Part shown: positions 44,457 to 52,965 of the stretch, one piece after another
Layout of the letters: each line of letters opens with the position of its first letter
Numbering within the stretch: position 1 is the first letter of the stretch
Source: Rebecca billardiae RCC1528
Taxonomy: Eukaryota; Haptophyta
Assembly: GCA_965240325.2 (NCBI GenBank)
Contig: OZ251231.1
Coordinates: 434,001 to 498,000, forward strand
Reading direction: 5' to 3'
DNA length: 64,000 nt
Translations under genes and position numbers: made by a program
Notes under the pieces: model-generated
Seen by the model: the letters and a program-made list of their open reading frames with translations, nothing else
Database searches by the model: none
Told to the model about the DNA's origin: nothing

Positions 44457-47403
44457 TCGCGCCGCCGCCGCTGCCAATCGGCATACGGCGCAACTCCGGC
44501 TCTTCCGGAAGGCGCGCGCCCGGCCGCAGCACCCAGCGGCGGGCGGCTGCGCCCGCGCCGCCCTCGTACTCGCACAGCTCGCGCAGCGCGCGGCGCAGCG
44601 CCTCGCGCGACCCCGGCGGCAGCGACGCCTCGAGCGCTCGGGCGTCCACCTCGCCACCACCGTCCAGTAGCGCACGACACAGCGCGACGCGAGCGTACGC
44701 GGCTGTGAGGTCGCGCGCGGCGCGCGAGCGCGGCGCGGGCACCTCGGCGAGCGGCTGCTGCTGCCCGAGCGCGCAGACGGGCGGCATGCGCCGCAGCGTG
44801 TACGCGCGCGCGCCGCCGCCGCCGCCCGCGCGGCCGCGCACGAGCAAAAAGTCGACGTGCCCGCCGTCGGGGTCGAGCGCGTCCGAAGCGTTTTCGTATC
44901 GGTGCGCGGGCGCGCGCATCAGCCGAGACTCGACGGCATGCACGCAGCCGGCGGGCCACTCGGCCTCGTCGAGCTCGCCGAGGAGCGGGAGCTCGGCCGA
45001 CGGCTCCGACAGCAGCACCAGCTTGCCGAACTCCGAGCGCGGCGGCAGCTCCGCCAGCGCCTCCTCCGCGCGCCGCCGCGCCTCAGCGACGGCGCCGCCG
45101 GCGCCGCCGACGACGCCGCCACCTCCCGTCTGCTGCGGCGCGGGCGGCAGCGCAGGCCGATGGTAGGTGAGCTGTTCAGACCACATGCCCGGGCTCGCGA
45201 GCAGCGGCGGCCACTGCTCGAGGTACTCGCGCAGCACCACGTCAGCCTGCCCCGGACCGCCCACCAGCGAGAGATCGGCCGGCGATTGCACTGCCTCCAC
45301 CATCGACGTCGCGCGGTGCGCGGCCGCGCCGCTGGGCGCGCGCGGCGGCGCGTGCGCACGCACGGGCTCGGCGGCGGGGCGCGCGAGCGCGGCGGGGCCG
45401 TCGAGGCGCGGGCGGTAGAACGCGCGCCGCTCGTCCGGCGTGCGCGGCACGCGCGCCGTCGCGTGCACCGTCGCAGGCGTCGTGTGCGGCGCCGCCGACC
45501 CCAGCACGCCGCCGCCGCCGCCGCCGCCGCCGCGCGCCGTGCGCCACCATAACTTGTGAGGGAGCGAGCCCGCCGCGCCGCCCGCCGCGGCGGAGGCGTC
45601 GAGCGGCGGCGCGCGCAGGTGCGAGCGGTCGAGCAGCCGGCGCCACGCGCTCGGGCCCGCGGGCGCGCCGCGCGCGCCGCTCGGCGGCTGCGTCGCAAGC
45701 AGCACGCGCGCGCCCGCCGCCGGGCCCGAAGTCACGAGCGGGCCGTACTGCGCCGAGCGCTGCCGCTCCGTGGCTGCGTCGCGCGGCGCGGGCGCGAGCG
45801 GCGCGGCGGCGGACGCGCCGCGCGCGGCGGGGCAGGCCGAGGTCGCCGCCCTCGCCGGCGCCGCCGGTGGCAGCGGCGGCGCACCTGCCGCCGCCGCGGC
45901 CAGCGCGCTGGCGGCCGCCGCCGGCTGCCGAGGCGTGGCGACGGCAGTGGCCGCGCCGCCGGCCGCGCCGCCGGCCGCGCCGCCGGCCGCGACCAGCGTG
46001 AGCGCGGTGCTTGCCGCCGTCTCGGGCGGTGGCATGAGCTGCGCTGCCGCGCCGCGGCCGCCGCGCCCTCCTCGCACGCGCCCGCCGCGCCCGCCGCGCC
46101 CGCCGCGCCCGCCGCGCGCCGCGCCCGCCGCACCCCGGCCAGCACCTAGGCCGTCGCCGGCCGCCGCTGCGCCGGCTTGGCCACCCGCGGCGTCCGCGCC
46201 GGCCGGCGCGGGCGGCGGGCGCTCGTCGCCCGTGACGAGGGCGTCCGCGTCGTTCAGGTCGAGCACGAGGGGCACGTGCGGCGGCGCGGGGCCAGCCGGC
46301 GCGCACCCGGGCGCCGCACCACAGCCGCCCTCGCCCGCCTCCGCCCCGCCGCCTCCGTCCCAGAGCACGGCAGCCGACCAATCACACGCGAGCTGAGAGC
46401 GCCCGCGGAAGCCGAGGAGAAGGAGCTCGGCGGTGGAGAGCGGCTGCGCGGCTGCGCGTGGGCGGGGCGGCGGTGGGGGCATCAGGCGCCGACGCGCCGC
46501 CGCCGCCGCCGCCGGGGCTGCTTCCTCCGCCTCCGCGTCCGCCTCAGCGTCCGCCTCGGCGTCCGCTTCGGCCACCGGCGCCGCGCCGTCCGCGTCCACG
46601 CCGGCGCCCCAGTCGATGCCGCTCTCCCAGCACGCCGTGCTCAGCGCCGCGTGCCGCCTGAGCTCCGCCTCCGCCGCGCGCGCGCACTCAGCGCCGCCGG
46701 CCGCACCGGCGCCGGCCGCCGCCGCGTGACAGAGCGGCGCGCACGCGCCTTCCTCCAGCCTGGATAGCCGGCGCGGCTGCGGCGCGCGGCGGGCGAGGAG
46801 CCCGGGCGCGCGTGCGGGCGTCGGCGAGGGCGTGGTGCCATCCGCGTCGACGTCCATCGGCGCCGTGCCGCCGGCGGGGGCGCTGTCGCCCGGCGGCGGG
46901 AAGAGGAGTGCCCACGGGCCCTCGCCGCCGTCATCTGCCGGGCCGCCGCCGTCGGGCACGCCCTCAACCGCGGGCGCGGCGGCGGGAGGCGCGGCGGCGG
47001 CGGCGGCGGGTGCGTCGTCCGATGCGGGCGCGACCACGGCGAGCGACAGCGGCACCGCCTCGGCCGCGGCGCCAGGCGCCGCCGCGGCCGCGCGCCGCGC
47101 CGCCGCGAGCACGCGCCGCCGCCGCACCTCGACTGCACTCCCGCGCGCGCTGTCGACGAGGATGCTGGAGAAGCGCACGGCGGGCCACGTGTGCGGCTCG
47201 TCGAGCGGCGCCGCGCCCGTTGGAGCGAGCATCTCGCGCGGCGCGAGCGTCGAGTCCGTGCCGAGTCTCGCGCCGGCCGCACGCGCCCTCCCGAGTGCGG
47301 ACGCACGAGCTTGCGCGGTCTCGCGAGTCGCCGAGGCTTGATGGCGGACCTGTCCGCCCTGCCGCTGGGCCGGGGAGAGCGGAGCAGGCAGGCGGGGCGC
47401 CAT
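42238..47403 (-). CDS. TAF1: TFIID subunit TAF1 (single bromodomain)
   Basis: The largest subunit of the general transcription factor TFIID. It is one long exon, 1721 aa from the ATG at 47403. The frame remains open to another ATG at 47493, but that would overlap the divergent gene's start at 47421. The N-terminus is low-complexity Ala/Pro/Gly. The central TAF1 (DUF3591) region, about aa 700-1170, shows VLREYLEQWPPLLASPGM, YENASDALDPDGGHVDFLLV, LGQQQPLAEVP and MTRWERIREIKRRM. A zinc knuckle CGRCGGYGHTRTNRRCPLY lies at about 1481-1503. One bromodomain lies at about 1595-1690 (SRPIDLSVMLRR, with the acetyl-lysine Asn in NAAAYN). Metazoan TAF1 has two bromodomains; plants and this protein have one. 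A single uninterrupted exon this long is unusual beside the spliced neighbours. Confidence 0.93.
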
Positions 47404-47420
47404 CGTGAGTTGTCCGCGCG
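47404..47420. promoter_or_regulatory. Seventeen-base gap between divergent start codons
   Basis: The TAF1 ATG (47403, minus) and the MRH/YccV gene ATG (47421, plus) are only 17 bp apart. Unless one gene starts further in, the 5' UTRs must overlap and each promoter must lie inside the other gene's transcribed region. Confidence 0.6.
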
Positions 47421-50400
47421 ATGACGATGGGCGCCCCCTCGCGGCGGCGGCGCGCCCCGCTCCTGCTCGCGCTCGTGCCGTGGCGCGCGGCATGCGCGCC
47501 GGCGGTGGCCTCGTTCGTCGCGACCGACGCGGACAACGCGCGCCCCGGCCCCAAGTACAACGTGCAGCTCCTCACCGGCGCGCTGCCCGACGCGGCGCGG
47601 CCGCCGCCGGGCGAGGCGCGCGCGGTGCGCATGCGCAAGCGCGACGGCCGGACGTACCTGTGCCACGTGCCCGCGCCGCCGGCGGAGAGCGACGAGGCGG
47701 AGGGCTCCGACGCCGAGCCCGCCGACCTCGCCATGCCCGACGTCGCGCAGTACCTGCTCCCGCTCCAGCAGTCTTGCTTCTACCGGCTCGAGGGCTGGTG
47801 GACGTATGAAGTGTGCTTCCTGCGCTCCATCCGGCAGTTCCACCAGGAGAAGAGCGTCGTGCAGCAGGTGCGCGCGCGCGCCGCGCACGCGCGCCCTCGG
47901 GCCCCACGCCCCTTCCGCCGCGCCCCGCGCGCGCCACGCCGACCCGGCGCGCCGCACGCCCGCGCGGCCCGCGCGCCGCCGCTCGCGCGCGCCGCGCGCG
48001 CCCGCTCCCGTCTCAGGATTACAAGCTCGGCGTGTACTGGACGCCGAGCGGGCTGGCGGAGAGCCAGACGGGTGGGCTGCTCGCGTCGGCGCGGAGCGGC
48101 CAGGTCGTCGCCAGCGCGGCGGGCGGCACGGTGCTCATGCACCGCACGGCGGACGTTGCGGGCGCGGACGCGCCCGGCGGCGGCGGCGGCGGCGCGCTCG
48201 GCGGCAGCGGCGCGGCTGGTGGCGAGGGCTCGGCCGGCCGGGGCGGCGTGTACATCTCGGGCGAGCTCGTGCGCGCGGAGAGCGGCGGCCCGCGGCACGC
48301 CGCCTCCGCGCCGCGCGCCTCCGCCTCCGCCTACTTCCGCCAGACCTACGGCAACGGCACTCTGTGCGACCTGACCGGCCAGCCACGCCAGACAGAGCTG
48401 CGCATCCACTGCGCGCCGGGCGAGAAGTCGTATGTGGGTACGGTGGAGGAGGTGGCGACGTGCAAGTGCGCGCGCGCACGCGCGCGGGGCGGTGGAGGAG
48501 GGGGCGGCGTGCGAGTGCGCGCGCGCACGCGGGGCGGGCGCGGGGGCGCGGGGGCGGGCGCGCTCTCGAGCCGCCCGCCGCGCCGCGCGCCCGCACCGCC
48601 GCGCGCGCGCACCGCCGCGCGCCCGCGCCGCCGCGCGCTCCCGCGCTGACAGCCAGCTCGCCCTGCACGGCCCGCGCCCTGCGCGCCCGGCGCCCGGCGG
48701 CGCGCGCGCCTCGCCCGCAGGTACGTGGTCACCTTCCACACCGACCTCGTGTGCTCGCACCCAGCCTTCGCCTCGGCGGCGACCGAGCAGTCCGCGCAGG
48801 CGGCGACGCCGATCCGATGCGAGCCCCTGGGGCCTGATGGGCTGCCGATTCCGGCGGCGGCGCGGCGCGCGGACGCGGCGGACGGGGCGGGCGGCGGCGC
48901 GAGCGGCGGCGGGGCGGAGGGGGCGGTGCAGCCCGGGTGGGAGGCGGCGCGCGCAGCCTCGCTCGCGCACACGGGAGGTGGCACCCTACTGCACCCGGCG
49001 TCGCCCGCAGCGATCGAGGCGGCGCGGCGCGTCGCCCTCGCCGCTGCCGAGCAGCAGAGAACTGCTGCCTTCGGCGGCGGCGGCTCGGCCGGTCCGCCGC
49101 CGCCCGTCCAGTACGACCTGGGCCAGTGCATCCTGCACAAGAGGTGGGCACCGCACCGCGCGGCGCGCGCGCGGGCGCGGGCCGTGAGGGCCCCACGCGG
49201 GCCGCGCGCCGCCACCTGCCCGCTCCGCTCCGCGCGCCACGCCCCCGCGCGTCTGCACACGCACCGCCGCCGCCCGTCCTCCTGCGCGCGCGGTTCCTGC
49301 TGACGCGCCTCCGACGCCCCCATCCGCCTCACGCGGCGTGTGTGTGCGTGCGCGCGTGCACATGTGCGCGCGCGCGTGCGTGTGTGTGTGTGCGTGCGCG
49401 CGCGCGCGCGTGCACGCGTGTGCGTGCGTGCGTGCGCGCGTGCACGCGTGCGCGTGCGTGCGTGTGCACGTGTGTGCGTCCGTGCGTGCGCGCCGCAGCT
49501 ACCACTACCGCGGCGTGGTGATCGGGTACGACCCGGTGTGCAGGCAGTCGGAGGCGTGGGTGCGCGCGATGGGCGTGGACCGGCTGCAGCGCGGCACCAA
49601 CCAGCCCTTCTACCACGTGCTGGTGCGCGCGCGCGCGCCACCGAGCGCGCCTTTGCCGAGGGGGCGGGGCGCGCGCGCGGCAACGGGCGCGGCGCACGCA
49701 CGCGCGCGCGCGCGCTCGACGGGGGCAGGGCACGTGCACGGCAGCGGGCGCGGCGCATGCATGCGCGCGCGCGTGTGAGAGGCAGGGAGCGAAGGGGCCT
49801 CGGCGAACAGCCGCGCGCGCGGGGCACAGCCGCGCAAGCCGCGCAAGCAGCCCCGCAGAGCCGCGCGCGCCCCGCGACCGCGCCGCGCACACGCCGCGCC
49901 ACGCAGACACGCACACACACACACACGCACACACACGCACACACACGCACGCACACACGCACACACGCACACGCACACGCACGCGCGCGCACACGCACAC
50001 ACACGCACGCACACACGCACACACACGCACACACGCACACGCACGCGCACACACACGCACACACGCACACGCACGCGCACACACACGCGCCGCGCGCACG
50101 CCGCGCCGCGCAGGTGGACACGCGCGACCGGCCCGGTACTCAGCTTACTTACGTCGCGCAGGAGAACGTCGTGCCCGACGCGCCGGCGGAGCCGTTGCAG
50201 CACCCGCTGCTCGCGGAGCTCTTCGACGGCTACTCGGGCGAGCACTTTGTGCCCAAGCCGCACCTGCGCGCGCAGTACCCGCTGGGTGCGGGCGGCGGCC
50301 TGGGCGGCGCGGCGGGCGGCGCCGAGGGCAACGGCGGCGCGGACGCGCCGGGCTTGCTGCCGCCGCCCGCGGACGACGCTGGCAGCGCGGAGGCGGGCGC

Positions 50401-50866
50401 GGCGCAGCCGGACGGCGGCGGCAGCGCGGGGCACCACACGGAGCCCTCCGTGGAGCACGCCACCGAGCACTGGGAGAGCGACTCCGCCGATTCGGCGGCC
50501 CCGGAGTCCGCCTCGGCCGACGCGGCCGACGCGCCGAGTGACGGTCACGGCGCGGGCGCGGGCGCCGATGTGCCCGACGTGGTCGCCGAGGCGCACATCG
50601 ACCTGGCGGCCGAGGCCGAGGGGCAGGGTGCGGAGAGCGCCGAGCTGGCGGTGGCGCTCGAGCACGAGGCCGCAGCCGAGGAGGCGGGCATCGAGGGCGC
50701 GCACGCAGGCTGGGCGGACGCTGAGGACGCACAGCCAGACGGCGCAGTGGATGGGGCGGCGGACGGCGCGCCCGCAAACGCGGAGCATTCGGAGGATCAG
50801 CATGCCGACGACGCCGGCGCCCCGCATGATGGCGACGACATGCCGCGGGGCGTGGCCCTGGGCTGA
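47421..50866 (+). CDS. OS-9-like MRH lectin fused to a YccV-like domain
   Basis: Five exons: 47421-47867, 48017-48465, 48721-49143, 49499-49622 and 50114-50866 (donors GTGCGC x3 and GTGGGC; 731 aa). A signal peptide ([20 protein letters not shown]) is followed by the OS-9 signature [14 protein letters not shown] and a full MRH domain. Its mannose-binding Gln, Arg, Glu and Tyr are all present ([22 protein letters not shown] and TCKYVVTF, the last restored by splicing), as are six Cys. OS-9 lectins present misfolded glycoproteins to the ER-associated degradation ligase. At about aa 430-550 comes a YccV/HspQ-like domain ([62 protein letters not shown]). It is split over exons 4-5 and unexpected in this family. 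The last ~200 aa are acidic Ala/Glu/Asp. No KDEL-type end is seen. Confidence 0.88.
49330..49495 (+). repeat. GT/GC microsatellite in intron 3
   Basis: A long imperfect run of (GT)n and (GC)n units fills most of intron 3 of the MRH/YccV gene, ending at the acceptor of exon 4. It is reverse-complementary in composition to the tract in intron 4. Confidence 0.9.
49908..50098 (+). repeat. AC/GC microsatellite in intron 4
   Basis: A (AC)n/(GC)n tract of nearly 200 bp in intron 4 of the same gene, ending just before exon 5. Its reverse complement matches the style of the intron 3 tract, so the two could pair in the pre-mRNA around the 124-nt exon 4. Confidence 0.9.
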
Positions 50867-50997
50867 CGTGAGCCGTGTCGCAGACTTGTCGCGGTGGCGG
50901 CCCGCGCTGTTGGCGGTCCCGCCGGTCCGGGCCGCGCCGGTGTGACTCTGAGACTGAGAGCAGTGAGATGAACAATTGTGCGGAATCGAACTCACTT
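50867..50997. other. Short intergenic segment
   Basis: The 3' flank of the MRH/YccV gene before the R1 terminus. Nothing further is seen. Confidence 0.5.
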
Positions 50998-51031
50998 TAA
51001 TCTCGCCTGCCTGAGCTGTGTGCGTCTCTTA
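50998..51031 (+). repeat. R1 terminus, left half, interrupted by element E
   Basis: Matches the R1 terminus from AATCTCGCCTGCC to GTCTCTTA and then stops exactly at the element boundary. The missing half (TTCTTAGTAAACTGTA) resumes at 52541. Confidence 0.92.
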
Positions 51032-52540
51032 TGGCGGGCCGTACGGGTAGGTCCGCCCCTTGTAGTGCCCGGGAAAAAGATAAGAAAAAGAAAAAGAAAA
51101 AATAAAATCGCCTCGCAGAGAAAAGAAAATCGCTTCGCTCACTACCGGGCGCCCTCGCAGCTCCCACTGGGGACGCTCGGCCGAAAACAACAGACGGGTG
51201 GCGCGGAGCGCGTGGGCCGCGCGCGCCAAATCCAACGCCGGCGCGGACATCGCGCGGGGATTCCCGAACGGTGTTTTCGCCCGATTCGCGATTGCTGCCC
51301 TCGTCGTCTCGCGTGCAGGTCGAACGGGGGCTAAATCGACGCGTTTGGAGCGGTACGCTCGGCGCGTCGACACGATCGTGAGACCTGGGGCGATCCTCGC
51401 CCGACGTGCACGTCGAAAGCTCGCACCGGCCATAGCATCATGCGCTGCGCACGATGACCGCCTCGCGCGATCCACCGTCGCGCGTCGGGCTCGGTGCGAG
51501 AAAGCCCTCATCACGAGGCGTCTCGCGGGCGGGAAGCGCCATCGCACGCGACGCAAGATTTGGCGCGGCCTTCTGAACTCGATCGCCGGAATTGTGGCTC
51601 GCGGTCCCTCAGCCCGGGTCAGCCGAAGCCCGCGTCCGCCGTGCATGGCGTCGACGGTGACCAATGCGACGGAAGCGCAGCGCCAACGGCGTACGACGCG
51701 GGACGCACCTCCCGGGTCTGTCGCCGTGGCAGCAACCGCGTCATAACGAGTTGGCGACCCACGCCGCAGCGCGACACGGACAAGCCCGTGATGCCATCCG
51801 CAGAGAGATGAAACGTCGAGCATGCAACATCGACGCATCCTCGTCGGTGGCGCAGGCGCTGCAGGACGAGGCGGAAGTCGTCACGCCGGTGACGGATGCG
51901 CTGCGATTCGTGTGCCCGCGTGAGCAGCTCTTGCCCACTCTCGATCGCGAGTGGCACACGCTGTCGCTGTGCGCGCACGCGCGCACAACCAACAGCTCCT
52001 CGTGCCGGCGAACACGCGGGCGCCAGACCTGTCGAAGATGCGAACAGCGATGACCGCGTGAACGTCAACGCGCTCGTGCTCAGCGTGGCGGCCGTGTACG
52101 ACGTCAACGCGACCTGCGCCGAGCCCATCATGCCCGAAGAGGACATCGGCAAGCATCCTCGCGACGACCGCTCTCGGCTGGCGGCAGGAGGACATGCACA
52201 TGATCTACTCTGGCGGCTTCGTCGGCGGCGAGGCGCTCGATTACGCCATCGCGGTCGAGATGCGGCACATACAGCGCGTACCCGCGCTCGCGCGGAGCAA
52301 CGGGCTACCCGCCCCGCCCCGCGTGCTGCACATTCCCTCGTGGATGTGGGTCTCGCTGATGCGCACAGAGTACAGACATGTACACGTGGGAGATAACTAC
52401 TTCAGGTGTCACTGGTCCTCGCCCTCGTCTGTCCGTCACCCACGGCCACGAGCGAATGTGGAAAGACGCGAACCCGCAGAGGATACATTGCGACAGCACT
52501 GGCACGGCCCGCCGACCCCCCCGCCCGCCAGGGCAGAGTT
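51032..52540 (+). mobile_element. Unclassified mobile element 'E', copy B, nested in R1
   Basis: About 1.51 kb, homologous to copy A (26602-28187) in inverted orientation. Removing it rejoins the R1 terminus perfectly (GTCTCTTA + TTCTTAGTAA), so the insertion made no target-site duplication. The left end reads TGGCGGGCCGTACGG; the right end reads CCCGCCAGGGCAGAGTT. The first ~600 bp are very similar to copy A; the coding half is more diverged and frameshifted. The element lies between an A (left) and a T (right). Helitrons use the same target, but the ends lack TC...CTRR. Confidence 0.88.
51644..52330 (+). pseudogene. Frameshifted copy of the element-E protein gene
   Basis: The start matches copy A (MASTVTNATEAQR), but the frame breaks soon after. 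Recognisable blocks then continue in other frames: LPTLDREWHTLSLCAHAR, VNALVLSVAAVYDVNATCAE, and SGGFVGGEALDYAIAVEMR (the Ulp1-like segment). After that segment it reads on with HIPSWMWVSLMRTEYRHV, absent from copy A and possibly a more original C-terminal continuation. No intact frame covers the whole protein. Confidence 0.7.
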
Positions 52541-52556
52541 TTCTTAGTAAACTGTA
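52541..52556 (+). repeat. R1 terminus, right half
   Basis: TTCTTAGTAAACTGTA completes the R1 terminus begun at 50998, after element copy B. Confidence 0.9.
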
Positions 52557-52559
52557 CTG

Positions 52560-52608
52560 AATCTCGCCTGCCTGAGCTGTGTGCGTCTCTTATTCTTAGT
52601 AAACTGTA
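52560..52608 (+). repeat. R1 terminus, second tandem copy
   Basis: An intact terminus (AATCTCGCC...TTAGTAAACTGTA) follows the rejoined one by only three bases, so R1 termini occur in tandem here as at 15.7-16.0 kb. Confidence 0.9.
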
Positions 52609-52965
52609 GTGCGACTTCGGCTTGTCTTGAGCCAGATCTCCAGATCTCAGCCCGTCGTGATTCCAGCCGTGCCACAACCAGAACAACGCCCGATATGTCT
52701 GCAAATCATGCTTTGACTGGTGAATCGTGAGTGGTACTCGCAGGTAGTACGCCGCGCAAAAACTTGTACAGTACTACTACAAGTATGATGGGGGTACTGT
52801 ATCCAAGATGTACAGTACTACTTTACTGTAGCAATCACCCGTCGTCACACAAACGTCGAGCGCCCGGCCCGGCCGGCGAGCCCACAAACCCACGACGCTC
52901 GCGGCCGCACAACCCGTCCGCACGCATCACCACCACCCCCGCGCGGCAACACACCCCGCAGCACC
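52609..52965. other. Intergenic, upstream of the Patched-like gene
   Basis: Contains two copies of TGTACAGTACTACT (at about 52768 and 52809) within AT-richer DNA. The promoter of the transporter gene must lie here; no gene is seen. Confidence 0.5.

Noticed and set aside
49330-50098. Z-DNA or telomere-like repeats
   Set aside because: The alternating purine-pyrimidine tracts could form Z-DNA, but they lie in introns and do not match telomeric TTAGGG-type units.
51029-51838. Minus-strand open frame conserved between copies A and B of element E
   Set aside because: Similarity extends through all frames as expected from recent DNA duplication; it lies opposite the better-supported gene orientation.
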